A stretch of DNA of 64,000 nt from Sycobia sp. Sy_11 (GCA_018907035.1 JACCIC010000053.1:1709001-1773000), one strand, 5' to 3'; positions 35,676 through 48,884 are shown, counted from the stretch's first letter. The notes: generated by a model not told the origin, from the letters alone. Translations and numbers: made by a program.

Positions 35676-35750
35676 CACTGATTAGCACCGGTATTTGGAA
35701 GGATAAATAGAGCGACGTTAAATAACATAAAAGAAATAAATACAGTGTAA
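35676..35750 (+). mobile_element. SINE tail, truncated copy 2
   Basis: The sequence gattagcaccggtatttggaaggataaatagagcgacgtt matches the end of the SINE at 18590-18632 with few differences, in the same orientation. The tRNA-like head is absent. It is a 5'-truncated copy, or the 3' end of the LINE whose tail the SINE borrowed. Confidence 0.65.
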
Positions 35751-36639
35751 CAAAAAGTTAACTGGAATACGTGAATATCAAATCAATAATAAACAAAATA
35801 TTAACATCCAACATGTCAGATTATTATACTACAATAAAAAAGTAAAAGACTGCCCTAGAAATAGTACAAATCGTCAAACAAAGAGGAACAGCGATAGTAT
35901 CATCAATGATATGACACATTTTGTCACATACCCATAACTAGAAATAGCAGGGATTTTTTCACAAATTTTCTCTTTATATATATATGATAATGAGAGTAAC
36001 AGTTAATACAGGAAACAAACTTACGAAGTTTTTCTTGCTAAAAATCCTAACTTCATTTTTCGTTCCTGCCTTCTAGGACGTCTTGTATGCTTCGTTTACG
36101 CTTCCGATCGAACAATGAAATGAATCTTGCTTACTTTCATATACGTACTTCAGTCTTTATGTTTCAAATTTATAAATATTTTTTTGTAGACGATTCCATT
36201 TTAAAAATCGGATCGTTTATAATATTCTTTTTTAAATATATCCCATTGTTTCACTCAGAATATCAATAATTATAACTGAAGTCTGCTATTGTTATGTGGA
36301 ATAATAAGAAACATTTTTTAGCATTAATAGTTTCCTATATGTACGTCCACCATTATTGTAAATGTTATCGAGTCAAACGAGTTTTCCCGGTTCAATTATA
36401 TACTGAAGACCGGTTTCGGCTCCTAAATAGGTTTTCAATCGACGAAAAAAAAAGACATATAAATTTTTCTTCAGCGCAGCAACATATTGCGATTGCATTA
36501 AAATCAGTGAGCTATTTATATAAATATATATATATATATACACCTTTGATATATTACTTCCTCGTCAGAAGCGCAAAGAAGGAAGAATCAAACACGTTCG
36601 TTAACACGCTATATATGCATCGTGTTAGGTATTCATGTA
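35751..36639. other. AT-rich stretch, no gene seen
   Basis: Short random frames only. Confidence 0.4.
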
Positions 36640-36799
36640 CATTTGTTTGCAGCCGCGCATTCCGAGCCGAGCCGCGAAAATCCGCGGGGCTTCGAGGGGG
36701 CGGAGAAGCGGGGAGGGAGATACCTGGGCCGCCGGTACGGCGAGGAGGCCGAGCGCTCGTTAGTCGGTGAATTAATATCGCGAGACAGAGCGAGAGAGG

Positions 36800-36845
<46 letters not shown>

Positions 36846-37010
36846 CGTGTGTTACGAGCTCGCGGGTTCGCCGCAGCACCTCCGTGTCCCGGCAGAGCGC
36901 CGCGGCCTCTTTATTTATAGAGCCGCGTGCGCGGAGCGAGCGACCCGGTTACCAAAAATATATCATAGGCGCGGATGCTAGATAAATTGGGATTCTTTTT
37001 CGAACGCGGG
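36640..37010. promoter_or_regulatory. GC-rich island, possible promoter or enhancer
   Basis: CpG-rich DNA with a GA run at 36809-36842. About 70 bases after it, tttatttatag lies inside GC-rich sequence near 36910. A GAGA tract upstream of a TATA-like box fits an insect developmental promoter. No convincing exon follows on the plus strand; the frame 37134-37334 has no recognised domain. The promoter reading is a guess. Confidence 0.25.
36809..36842. repeat. (GA)n microsatellite
   Basis: About 16 GA units following an imperfect GA-rich lead-in from 36780. Confidence 0.95.
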
Positions 37011-37410
37011 CTGGCCACGAGATATGCTAGGCAAATCGTAGATATGGACGCGTTTCGTTCGCTGTAGTATAATAACAATATAATGCATAAAATAATATGA
37101 TCGATTTTTTCTTCCTCCGTTAATCCAAGACAATTGTACGACTGGGATTATTATGCGCCAATGGTACAGGGTGGAATTCTATGCGGCTGTGACTCGCGGC
37201 TTCTACGGGGAGTTCTATTTGAGCGAATGTGGGTATTTCGTCCAGAATTACCAGCGTGGACCAGTTATAGTAATATAGGCAGTGTTAAACCTCTCTTATG
37301 CACTCAATTCATTTCCAATAAATTGCAGGAATAAATCCCAAAAATTGATTATATTTCTATTCTTTTGTTAATTTCGTACCGCATGAAAATTTATCTTAAC
37401 TCTCACTTTT

Positions 37411-37468
<58 letters not shown>

Positions 37469-37821
37469 CTAATTGACTGCTTAGAAGTTACCAGTGACTT
37501 GATGGACGAGTACACGCTTGAACGAAACACCCTTGTTCATATAAAGAGTACTCTATGCGCATCCTAAGGACCGCATCGAGATTAACCCTGTATCGTTAGC
37601 GTAATATTTATACTGGCGGATGAATTGTTCAGATTGACCGAGAAAATGTTCATTATATTTTGTTTATATATATAGTCTACTAGTTATCCTGCATATGTCT
37701 GCCAGTTTGCATTAAAAAGAATTCCAATTTATGTAACACGTGCTCGATAATTAATTTAACATGGACATAAATTAAATTATATTTTATTCGAATACTTGTC
37801 GATCGAAAAATTTTCTTCTTA
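37011..37821. other. AT-rich stretch with TA repeat
   Basis: No supported gene. A TA repeat lies at 37414-37466. Confidence 0.4.
37414..37466. repeat. (TA)n microsatellite
   Basis: About 26 TA units. Confidence 0.95.
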
Positions 37822-38067
37822 CATTGAAAAAAAATTTCTGTTATCAAATAAATATTTATTTCTTTTGTACCAATTACATTATTTTCTTAAATTGAGAAAG
37901 TATCTTTTTAAATTAAGGAGGTATTTACATAATGCAAAAGGAGTCGTTTTAAATCAAACCACGTTGTCTTAAATCTAGTGAATATTTTTTTAATTTAAGA
38001 AAATGATTTATTTGGTACAAAAAAAAAGTAAATCATCAACGTATATCAGAAAATTTTTTTTTCAGCG
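37822..38067. mobile_element. MITE-like element with long inverted ends, copy A
   Basis: The left end starts cattgaaaaaaaatttctg and the inverted right end cgctgaaaaaaaaattttctg. Similarity continues inward for about 85 bases through gtaccaa and ttttcttaaatt. TA lies immediately outside both ends (37820-37821 and 38068-38069), as expected for Tc1/mariner-type insertion. At 246 bases it has no coding capacity. It aligns in reverse orientation with 54670-54945, sharing aaatattcactagatttaaga and ttgataacaga. Confidence 0.75.
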
Positions 38068-38366
38068 TAAGATAATATATCACAGTTTTTAAAAACATAA
38101 AATATAGTTTTGTATACACACATAACAAAGTAAAACTATTGGAAATATTGAAAAATAATGATCCTATTTCGGCCGTGAAATTTTTCGATATCACGAGCCG
38201 ATAAGTAACGAATCTCCGGGCCTGCTCTGCAGGACCTTGGAACTTGTCTCGGACGCTGCTTCTTGAAGTACATAAAGTTACACTTTACGGACCACTTATA
38301 CTAATCAATATTTTTACAGAGTATTCGTAAATTATGCTTTTATGGATATTATATACCTGCAACTTA

Positions 38367-38424
38367 TGGATTAGACGTTAGTACTTTGTTACCTTTTGGA
38401 TTAGACGTTAGAACTTTGTTACCT
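38367..38424. repeat. Two-unit direct repeat
   Basis: The unit tggattagacgttag-actttgttacct occurs twice back to back with one internal difference. The composition is mixed, so this is a recent local duplication and not simple sequence. Confidence 0.8.
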
Positions 38425-39320
38425 CCTCATCCACGAACAGCTGTTTAAGCATAGAAAAACCCCATAAAATTTATAATTTTTGTAAAATCCAGGATTAAAA
38501 TTGTAATGTTGGCAGTGTTGAAAAATTTCCCTCCCATTTTGAATTGAACAGATCCATGCGTTAAATTCTGATTAATTCGACCGTATGCCAATGATCTTGA
38601 ACGCGACTGTTTCGTGCAATCACATTTATACCGTTATATACTCGAAAATCTATTAATAAAGTAAACTGCGAAAATTTTAATCATATTGCCAATGAAGGCG
38701 AAGAGCAACGGCGGCGATCCGATTTACGAGAGCACGGGGGAAAAATAAGTAAAACGGAAGAGGCCGAATAAGGGAAAAAGCGGCGAAGCTTACGTCCCGA
38801 AATCTCGGTGTTCTCACCGATATAGAAAGTCGAGAGACACGAAGAGTTAATGGCGCGTACGTTATCCTGATAAATCGCCGCGGCGCTCGGCGTCAAACCT
38901 TGACGAGGTGGGGGGAAGGGGGGAGGGGGCTGCACGACAAAGCTTATGACATTAAGATCCATTAAAAAAGCATCTTACTTAGGAATATAAAAAGAGAAGA
39001 AAAAAATGAAAAAACGTAACGCTCGCGGGAAGAAGGCAGAATAGGAAGGTGGCGTATACTTTCGTATTATATTTCGTTTATATCGTATAATCGCACTATC
39101 GACGTTTTGCCTGAAGATACAATTCTGCTTAAATAAAAAAAAAAACCAAAGAAGAAAAATGTTATATATACAAATAAATCAAAGAGGAAAAAAGTCCAAA
39201 AATTTATTTATTAAAATACAATTCATTTTTGAAATTTCGAGGAAATATAAGGTAATTTTGCGAACACTCAAAATGCTAAAATGCTGTTTTAGTTACAGAG
39301 GTTCCATGTTGGTTTCGATC

Positions 39321-39363
39321 ATACATACATACATACATACACTCATACATACAGACATACATA
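39321..39363. repeat. (CATA)n microsatellite
   Basis: About ten ACAT units with two variant units. Confidence 0.9.
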
Positions 39364-41667
39364 TTTTTTTTTATACATTGATATTTTCTTTGTTGCATCT
39401 TACACTATGATACCAATCGAATCAATATAAATTAAGTACAATTCATATCGTATATCGATCAAATCCTTAGTCTTGATTGGTCCAATAATAATTTATTTTG
39501 TTTTTAATTTTACAAGCATGTCTTAAGCTATAATGTATTTCAAAGATGCATATTATTGTGCCTCATAAATTTTGAAGCAGTTAGGCTCTTTTGTGCATTG
39601 ACGTGTCTAAATATATTATAAAAAAATAAATGAAACGTTAATTTTCATTATAACACTGCGGATAACTAAAAAGTTTATATATAATTGTAAAAGTTTTCTA
39701 AATGGTATTTGTGCAGGATATCAGGATATTCAAAAATGTTCATTTACACGGTAGCTTCTTCTTACTACGAGTTTTTTACTCATATTTATGCTATGTATTT
39801 TGTACATATTTTAAAATAATTATAAAAAAATTACACAGCTTAATTATCCTGTAGATTTTACGTTAATTACATTTTAGAACAATATCTATTCCAATTATTT
39901 GAAAAACGTAAAACTTTAAAACATAAAGTATTAGAAATATTGCACTCTGAATTAGAAAGATTTTCATAATAAAAAGGACGAAAATAGTCAGGAACTAGAT
40001 GAATTTTGAACAACACAGTCAATATAAATGTTTAATTCAACTTATTTGATTTATCAATATTTTCTTGACTTAGCTGATATATTTTTGTATTTTAAAGTCA
40101 AATCAACCCGAGTCAAAGCAATTACGGTACAGTATAAGAATTTTCAATTATTGGATCGCGAACAAACCGGAATAATGCCCAAGAGTTAATACACACATAG
40201 TTCATATTACATCGACGTAAATTATATACTAGATTCGATTGTGCTATTTTCCAAATGATTGGCCATAATAAACATAAAGGCTTTACGATACTCATAAATA
40301 CATATTTATGTATAGGTATATACGTGTAGCCGTAGCTCGAACAGTAGTCACCCGCGACTTTTAGTGCCGCCGTTGAGACGGGCCAAAAGTTGTAATAATG
40401 CCATGGCTCATAAATCTGTATCTAAACTGACGATCTAGACTTTGTCTAATAAAATTTTATGACGCGCTCTATCGCCGAACCTACCGTTTACGCGAGTCCC
40501 GCAAGCGCTTATATTGACGATCCGAATCGAGCGATTCGAGTCGAGAGTTCAGCGCGGAGTACGCGTATAAGTCAAATTGTGGCTGGTGAATTTTTTCTTT
40601 GTCTTCAGACGGTTAGGCGTGTTATTTGGTCGGTAGAGTTTTTTCTAGATTTTTTAGGCTTCTTTTCTATTTTTTCCAATTTTTTTTTTTCAGTTTTATA
40701 ATATACGTTTCGATGCTGTACGCCGACTGGGAATCCATAAATTTCGTATACAATACGAAAATTTGACGAGCGTATGAAATACGTTTCAAAGATCTGGCTG
40801 ACGTTGGTTAATTATTGAAACTGTTTACAATTGAATTGAAGATGCAAGAATATTATAATAGTCCACCAATGATCGTTTTTAAATTATTATATCATTGGAT
40901 AAATGTAGAACGTATGAATGAGTTTTTTAACGAAGAAAATTTTAAGCCGAATAAGTAAGCGACGCTCGAAATATAACTTAGGCGCGTTCTTCGTGGTTCG
41001 TCAAAAAATTCATTCACTGCATAAAATTCTTCATATTTCTCTTATCATTTACCCCCGCATAAATAATTAAAATTCAATCAATTTATACAAATAGACGTAA
41101 AAGTTTCAAAGAGCATTATCGTGCACGCTTTATTCTTGGCCGCAATCGTACACGCCTACATCACACACGCATTTATATAGGCAACTCGTATCTTTCGGGC
41201 GATTATATTTGATAAATCGGACATCGTCAATCCAGGGGCCAATTTAGTTCATAATATTTATCTTCGCGCCCGAATGAATGGAATTCAGGAAACAATGACC
41301 CGACAGAGTTGCTCCAAACATTGCGCAATTAACGCACCCGGAGAGGCGCGAGAAGAGCGTCGACGACGCGGCGACGATCTTATCATATGTCCCGGCCCAT
41401 CGAGCGACTGATCCCCGTATTAGAAGTACATACAATGGCTTGTATGTATATATATATATATATATAACGTGTATGTCGTATAAGATTATCTCTCGATTAA
41501 ATTCGCGCGTCTGACGGTTTCGGATAATCGAACAATTCGCGACGCAATGCGGGCTCCATAATTATATATTATAGATTCAAAGCTGTTTCCATATATTCAC
41601 CTGTTCCAGTTCTTTCGCAATGCGAGCGAGAGAAAATTACCGATGTATCTCTCTTTTCCTAAGTCAA

Positions 41668-41673
41668 TATCTA

Positions 41674-41728
<55 letters not shown>

Positions 41729-41745
41729 ATCTATATATATATCTA

Positions 41746-41802
<57 letters not shown>
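41668..41802. repeat. Compound (TATC)n(TA)n microsatellite
   Basis: About 15 TATC units run to about 41728, followed by interrupted TA/TATC and then about 26 TA units. It is the longest simple repeat of the window. Confidence 0.95.
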
Positions 41803-41806
<4 letters not shown>

Positions 41807-41945
41807 ACATATAAGTGAGTACATGGCCGCGAATACGCATCGCGAGAGCGGCGGCACGACCGCGACAATAATATGGATGGGCATTTTATTGAGCGCAATC
41901 TCTCGAGGCGGGTATATAGATAGAAACGATTGGATTGTCCGTTCG

Positions 41946-41950
<5 letters not shown>

Positions 41951-41993
<43 letters not shown>
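41951..41993. repeat. (AT)n microsatellite
   Basis: About 21 AT units between GC-rich flanks. Confidence 0.95.
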
Positions 41994-41994
<1 letters not shown>

Positions 41995-42175
41995 GCTGCT
42001 AAAGTCGCGAGACAATAAAGAGCCGCGGGAAGATTGTACACACACGCGCGCGCACATACCGACGTCGCCAGAATGACGAGAACTCGCAAATAGAGCGCGA
42101 GACAGTCGCAGTATATATAGCTGGCGAAAGAATCGAGAGATAAGCTCGGATGCGCGCGCGTCGGACAGGTTCCAT

Positions 42176-42178
<3 letters not shown>

Positions 42179-42220
<42 letters not shown>
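42179..42220. repeat. (CT)n microsatellite
   Basis: About 21 CT units. Confidence 0.95.
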
Positions 42221-42225
<5 letters not shown>

Positions 42226-42730
42226 GCCTCTCTATCTGTCTATATATCTTTCTATGTTTCTCTTTCTCCGGACTTTGCCGGTATATATATATCTATATAG
42301 AAAATACGCAATAAGAATATCGCACCACGTGCCTCGACTGCGTTCAACTATCATCCCTCGCGCGTATCTTTTTTTTTCTCCCCCTTTTATCTCGAGACTT
42401 CGCTGGTTCTGCTGCTGCTACTGATGCTGTTGCCGCCGTTGCCGTTTCCCCCGTATATATATACATATATAAATATACTTACTGATATTCGCGTGTCAGT
42501 CAAACGTTCGAGAAATTAATGATTGCCGAGCGCGCGCCACGTATCTATATATATATATATATAGATCCGCGGGCAGCTGCGGTTGGGGGAAGAATATCGT
42601 TATATGCGCCGCGTTCGGTCAGCCCTCGGCGGTGTGGTTTAGAAAAATCTTTGTGCTCAGTTTGGATATATATATTCAATGAAATTTATAACAAACAGCC
42701 CCGGATCCGTTTGAAACGAGCTGCAGGCAT

Positions 42731-43149
42731 CCTATGTTAATTATAGATGATTGATTTGAGAATGCTCGTGCCTGTAAAATTATTTAGTTCCGTAATTTTT
42801 CTTGAGCGTATTTTATCGTTATTTGTTGAACATTTGGACAGATATTGAGGCTCGTTTACAGATAATGGAATTAACTTTTCTAATACTAATAGTAGCAGAA
42901 CAGAGACAGATACATGAGGAAGTTGTGCAAATAAAGAAAATGAATAGAAGCGAAGTATGATGGGGTCTTTGACGGGAATTCCGAATGACCGGTACATCCG
43001 TATGCAACTGATCGAGAGAGAAGGTATCGATTCGGTTTTTATGCATTTTAATTTTCTTTGTCACGATTCTCTTCTTATATAGAATAGAAATTGAATTAAT
43101 CGATTGCTCACATTGCATTAGCTTGGTCAAACATAGTAAGATATATTTC

Positions 43150-43204
<55 letters not shown>

Positions 43205-43349
43205 TAAATAGAATATATGTCTAAATAAAGACATGTAAGTGATCAATAGGTACAAAAAATTTCATATTTACATCACATATCATAAATTTAGTCTCGAATT
43301 TCCATTAAAAAGTCCAGACAAAATCGATATAAAATCAACACAAGTTCCA
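42731..43349. other. AT-rich stretch with TA repeat
   Basis: No supported gene. A TA repeat lies at 43153-43202. Confidence 0.4.
43153..43202. repeat. (TA)n microsatellite
   Basis: About 25 TA units. Confidence 0.95.
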
Positions 43350-43480
43350 TATTGAAAAATCAATTTTATGACATCAATTAAATATTTACTTGTTCTTCTT
43401 CAAGTAAACGATTTTTTTTTTTAATTAAGAAAATATTCACTTGTTTTTTAATTAAATTCCACCAAACGACATAGCGCGTC
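43350..43480. mobile_element. MITE-like element, partial copy C
   Basis: It starts attgaaaaatcaattttatg with atcaattaaatattta, close to the left end of copy A (37822). It continues with aattaagaaaatattcact, the most conserved internal word of the family. The other end is not found. Divergence is higher than between copies A and B. Confidence 0.5.
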
Positions 43481-43790
43481 TAAAATTATCTTTTAAACTT
43501 ACCCGTGCTAATTATAATTGGCGTTTAAAATTAAAAACAGCATTGTTCGTAAATCGTTATTTTGAGAAAAAATAAAAGTAGAAGTATAAAACTCGGATTG
43601 CCTCAATATTACAGCGCTGTATACTTGTTGCTGTTGTAGAGCATGCTATTTAGCTATATTGAGCAATTTTCAAATTCAATTAATAACCTCGGCTTATTAT
43701 TCTACTACTTAGTACACTTTTCGTAATCCGACAAATCAACGCCGATCGAGCCATCAACTCTGTCGATTACACACGGGACTTTAATCTCAA
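43481..43790. other. AT-rich stretch, no gene seen
   Basis: Nothing recognised. Confidence 0.4.
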
Positions 43791-43952
43791 CGAGGCGTGT
43801 AGCAATTGTTTTCTTTTTAATGTCAAAAAAGAGGGCGGGTACCATGGACGCCCCTTCCCCCAATTAGTCCTTCACGCCTCGAACTCTGAAAATAATAATA
43901 AAAAGGAATCACGGAATCCCGCCTGGTTAACCCGAATCGCTCCTGATTAAGC

Positions 43953-44015
<63 letters not shown>

Positions 44016-44520
44016 AATCGGCGACGCGGAAAGTCGGAGCAGATCGGAGCCGCCGCTGGAAGTCCCGCATGAAGCTCTATACTTATATGTGCACTTGGGA
44101 CGCGGCGACGGGCGCGGGAGCCGCGACGAATGCGCCAATTACATCCGCGGCTTAATGCGCCCTCCAGTCCCCGCCCACTCCCTTCGTACTCGGCCAATTA
44201 ATTGCCGGGATATTAGCGGGCTAATTTTGAGAAGGATTCGAAATTGAAATTACGGCCGTAGCGCGCTCCGACGCCTCCGTCGCGGCCGCGCGATGTCTCG
44301 TCGAATGTGTGTGTGTGTGTGTGCGTAATAAGATACGCTTAGCGATCCGTGAATGTGCCTTGGGGATGAGGAAGGAGCGAAATGCACTTTTGAGCCTGGC
44401 CATGGAGAATTGATAAAATCAATTGGGTGGGGAGAGTTTTTTTTTTTATGTCGATCGATCAGGTATTGTCAGGGGTGCGAGGGAGGCGCTCAGTACTCTA
44501 GCCAACCATGGCGAGCTTAA
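43791..44520. other. GC-rich island with CA-TA repeat
   Basis: CpG-rich DNA with embedded AT-rich words (ccaattaattgcc near 44193 and ggctaattttgag near 44219) that resemble homeodomain sites. A short GT tract lies near 44306-44322. Frames on the minus strand cross the CA-TA repeat and are not credible. Confidence 0.4.
43954..44015. repeat. Compound (AC)n(AT)n microsatellite
   Basis: About 20 AC units pass into about 11 AT units. On the minus strand this is the same (TA)n(TG)n order as at 19097 and 51182. Confidence 0.95.
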
Positions 44521-44936
44521 AATCCACCCTTTTTTCATTTCGAAAGCTTTTGTGTATATAGATCCTAAAGAGAATCACTCTTTGAAAGTGAAATGATTTT
44601 TTATGGCACTGAGATGATGATGATGAAAATTTTTTCTACTATATCTGTATAGATTGTGGAGATGTAAATACAAACATAAAATTAACTTCGAGTAACTTGT
44701 TGTTTGTTTTCGTGCCATTAACCAATTTTTAGTAGCCAATCAAGAACGCAGAATTTCGATTTTCGCTCGAGAGGCTGAAACTAGAAAATGCAGGCGGAGA
44801 CTCTCGCAAACTCTGAAAGAACTGGGCGGAAACGAGCACCGATTGTTTTTTTTTTTTCGATAACGACAAAGCTTATGATGGTGTGGTCATCGGCCCATCT
44901 TCTCGTATATGTGGAACGACATTAGCGGGAGAAACC

Positions 44937-44992
<56 letters not shown>

Positions 44993-45429
44993 GAGAGGAA
45001 GGAATATGAAACATATTTTTTTCTCACTTTTTTCCATGCTCCCCGTGGTGGGCGTATAAAAACTACACGGAGTAAAATTCATGTTTGTTTTTCTTCACTT
45101 ATAATTCGACGTCCGGAGTGCCCAGGGCGCGTACGTCCGGGCTAAAGGAACACATAGCTTCGATTTGTTGCATTCTTTCAATTTGGAAATTGTTGATATT
45201 TTAGAAGGAGGTATTAAAAATAGATATAAAGGAGACAGTGTTGAAAGTAATCATATATTGAAAAATCGCAATAATGTTAATTTAATGTCAAGTAAATTGG
45301 TCATCGTTAATATAAATTCGTGTATTAAAATAAAATTTTGTTTCATATGTAAAATCAAGAGTGGTGGGAGTTTTATAAATATTATATAAATTAATTTGGA
45401 ATGGGATGGGGTATACATAGCAGCACGTT
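44521..45429. other. AT-rich stretch with GA repeat
   Basis: No supported gene. It contains the GA repeat at 44940-44989. Confidence 0.4.
44940..44989. repeat. (GA)n microsatellite
   Basis: About 25 GA units. Confidence 0.95.
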
Positions 45430-45750
45430 AGTCTTATTATTATTTTAGTTGTTGAAGAATCAACTGGAATGGTTCGAAAAGTCGAAAATTGAGGCAAATG
45501 TAAATTTAAGCTGGCGAGGGCAGTCAGATTATCCTTTAATATCTTAGAATATAGATTATTTTTAATTTTTAAGTTTGGATACAATTCAATTTTTATTTTA
45601 TTTTTTATTAGTAATTTCCATTGTCAGATTCTTCGGGGGTGATGATAAATAAAAACAGTCTGGCTGTCATTATTTTAGTATAATATATTATAGTACAAAG
45701 ACTGTACGGTCCATAAAAATATTTATTAATTTAATATAAATACGCTATTT
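45430..45750 (+). mobile_element. Inverted-arm element, partial copy
   Basis: It aligns in direct orientation with about 52020-52335. Shared words include gaatcaa, ggttcgaaa-gtcga, cagattcttcgggggtgat, acagtctg-ctgtcattatttta and ccataaaaatatttatt. The left inverted arm seen at 51850 is absent. No coding capacity. Confidence 0.7.
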
Positions 45751-46821
45751 ATAATTTTGTCTGTAGTTGGCTGATTAAAAAAAAAAAAACATCAAGTAAA
45801 AAAAAACTAAAGTCGCGAATAGAAAAAAATTTATAATAAAATATCGATAATCCAAGACAAATAAAAAGATATTTCGTTAGTATAAAATGAAAATATGTAG
45901 AAATGCAGGAATAGAATTGCCTCTATAGAAACAAGTAATATTAATTGGTCTGCAGCTGCAATCGGAGCTAAGTGAGATACGAAAGTAACGGGTGCTAAAG
46001 ATATAAATGTCTCGTTACAAATTCGATATTATAACTTTTGTGTTTTTACTGAAAAAAACGTGTGTGGGGGGGGGGCAAAAAGCTTATTCACAAGAAGAAT
46101 ATTCAGTTATTGTATAATATTGTACCTTCATTATTACTGCATAATTTGCGCGACGTAATTTATTATTTAAATAAAGCTGCTGATCAACATAAATTATCAT
46201 TTGTCTTGATTTTACCAACTTTGATTTTATTACAAAAGTCAAATATACGTCGTTTATTCATCTATTATTATATCTGAATTTAAAATGAATAATTTTGTTC
46301 TGTTAGGTGTAAAAATTTTATTTGCAAGCTTTTCAGAAGATTCTGCTTTCACCACTCAGTCGACTTTAGATTATTTTTCGAGTAGCTATCCGTGCCAGAA
46401 ATGAGAAAAAAATTTCCTCAGAACATTTTGCAAAATATGCCTTTTATCGATATATAACAATTTCGTAAGAGATATTCCTGCGTTACAAATAATATGTATC
46501 ATTAAAATATTTTTCTCCCTCGTAGGCGTCAAAAAGAATTTTTGTATCCCTCGCCCGATTATACACGTATACCGACTATTACAAAACTAATTATATATAC
46601 ACAGGATATATTTGCAAAACTACAAATTTCCCAGTTGCGTCTTAATTTAATTTCTGGCAAACGCATTTATTGACATTGGCACAAAGTACCCTTGTCGCGC
46701 ATTCATTATTACACCGGGACCGAAATAATGCCGTGCAGTTTCGAAAAATACAATCTGCAGCGCGTCCCGATCGAGGTTTCGCATTCTCTTCCTGAACAAT
46801 ATTAATAAATAAATAAATATA

Positions 46822-46836
<15 letters not shown>

Positions 46837-46874
<38 letters not shown>
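46837..46874. repeat. (TA)n microsatellite
   Basis: About 18 TA units with one CA interruption near 46846. Confidence 0.9.
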
Positions 46875-46876
<2 letters not shown>

Positions 46877-47086
46877 TATATTTATGCACGCATAAGACTG
46901 CAGAAAGTTGAACATCAGTGGACTTCTATAAAATTTCCATTAGCAGACTTGTCGGATTGATAATTCATTTGTAGATTGATTGATCGCCAATAAATTAATG
47001 TGGATATTATGTTAATCTGTGAATTATAACACATGTATATCTCTCGATGATGACTTTCTTACACGTCTTTATTATATAATATAGCA

Positions 47087-47089
<3 letters not shown>

Positions 47090-47154
<65 letters not shown>
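47090..47154. repeat. (AT)n microsatellite
   Basis: About 32 AT units at the edge of a GC-rich island. Confidence 0.95.
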
Positions 47155-47157
<3 letters not shown>

Positions 47158-47160
47158 TAT

Positions 47161-47433
47161 TCACCGCGTATTTCGAATCTCGCGAGGAGGTCGAAAAAAA
47201 TCCGCTCGCCCGAATCGCGCGTCCATTATGCAATATCGCCGTTTCATTATTTTCGCCGAGGATCCGGAGAACGGGTGAGCGGGGGCGTGGGGGGGGGGGG
47301 GGGTCCGCGTATAAACGAGCGTCGCCGGTAGCAGTTGGATGCATCAGGTGCCTCGGCGGGTTCGTATATATAAGTTATGAGGGGCCGTAACGTCGCCGCT
47401 GACGCGCGGCCGATTCCGGACCAGTGTACATAC

Positions 47434-47487
<54 letters not shown>

Positions 47488-47940
47488 GAATACATATACG
47501 AAGTCTCGCGTCGGTAATTCATCCGCACTCTGCCGAAGCGACCGCAAGATAGACCGAGCTCTACGGCCGCCGCCGGCGAGCGGCGCGGCTCACGATGGCG
47601 CGGGGCACCCATCAGAGGGCGAGAGAGAGAGAGAGAGAGAAGAGTGAGTGGGGCGATAGAAGAGGGGCGTGGGGGGCGGGGGGGTAGAGGGCTTACGGTA
47701 GGGGGTTGAAAACGGCGTCTAAACGACAGCCATCTGTCGGGCGGGCCGCGAAACTCCCTGTCAACGCGGGCGAGACCGCGCGAGAGCGAGTTGGTCGATA
47801 ACTCGGCGAGGAGGACGACGCCCGTCGCGCCGCTTGTAAGCCCCGTCGTGTATCGGTTGGTGGTTAATGCTGACCGCGGGCAAACTGTTTTGGCAGGCAG
47901 CGCGCGCAACGTGCGCGCGAATTGATCAATAAAGCATGCC
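47161..47940. other. GC-rich island with TA and GA repeats
   Basis: CpG-rich DNA with a G run at about 47289-47303, a TA repeat at 47437-47486 and a GA run at 47619-47641. The minus frame 47436-47909 (157 codons) has mixed composition but ends in Tyr-Ile repeats from the TA tract and lacks a domain. Not called. Confidence 0.4.
47437..47486. repeat. (TA)n microsatellite
   Basis: About 25 TA units. Confidence 0.95.
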
Positions 47941-48881
47941 CAACTTTTATCGGCGATTTTTATCTATAAATAATCGACGATCGCAAGTCAGTCGATTTTT
48001 TTCGCTTCACAGCAGTCCTTGCCTATATTCTTTCATGCTTCGTCATAATTTTTTTACTCGATTTGTCGATGAATTGTTAAATATAAATTTAACGCTCGCG
48101 ATTAATAAATGATGCAGAATTTTTCTTCTTCTTTACTTTTAAATGTCTAAAGAATTTAGAGAAATAATTAAATCGTAGTATCTATATTTATTTACAAATT
48201 TTTTTATTCTTTTAATTCAATAATTTTTTTTATCTAAATATAAGTATTTATATATTACTGATTTTCACAAAAATCTAAATATTTTTAATTTATTTTTAAA
48301 TTTTATTATATAATATATCAATAAATATAATTTCCAATTTCTTCAAATGCAGCATAAAACTTTTTAGAATTCATGTTTTGTTTTTTCTACCCACTTATTC
48401 TATATTTTTTGCTTATCAAATGCTTTCTAACTATTTAATTACTTTTAAATATTTGTTCTATTTAGTTATTAGTAATTTTATTAATTATTTATACGTCTTC
48501 ATTAACATTCAATCCCTAAATATATAAATGATTTGCTACGTATTTCATAAATAGTCGTTTCTAACATAATATATACTATTGAAAATATTACATAAGAAAC
48601 TATTTGCACTGACCAATTGAGATTCGCTGATTATTTATTAATTCAACAAATTAGTTCTATTTTTCCTTAAAGCGCGAAATTTTAAGTAAATTCTTCATTA
48701 ATTTAATACATTGAAAAAATTCTTTGTTTATTATTGTGTAATTGGAAAAATTATGGCAAAATTACTGTGCCATTGGAAAACTGATGTTTATGTAAATCAG
48801 TAAATTTCGATCGAAGTCAGTTCATATATATTATATTTCATTCATATACCGCTTAATTCGTCTTTATATAATATTAAAACC

Positions 48882-48884
<3 letters not shown>

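Larger units (their letters stand above)
38068..41240. other. Mostly AT-rich DNA, no gene seen
   Basis: It contains the two-unit repeat at 38367-38424, a GC-richer patch at about 38690-38945 with a G-rich tract near 38910-38930, and the CATA repeat at 39321-39363. No frame is convincing. Confidence 0.4.
41241..42730. other. GC-rich island dense in microsatellites
   Basis: CpG-rich blocks alternate with TATC, TA and CT repeats. Frames on both strands consist largely of Ile-Tyr, Leu-Ser or Arg-Glu repeats from these tracts. No gene is supported. Confidence 0.45.
45751..47160. other. AT-rich stretch with TA repeats
   Basis: No gene supported. TA repeats lie at 46837-46874 and 47090-47154. Confidence 0.4.

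Noticed and set aside
36294..36770. 158-codon plus frame upstream of the GC-rich island
   Set aside because: AT-rich start, GC-rich end, a TA tract in the middle and no domain. Composition changes along with the DNA.
41743..42222. 159-codon minus frame
   Set aside because: Mostly translated CT, TA and TATC repeats.
47436..47909. 157-codon minus frame
   Set aside because: Its C-terminal part is a translated TA repeat and the rest is low-complexity Arg/Pro/Ser. No splice sites or domain.
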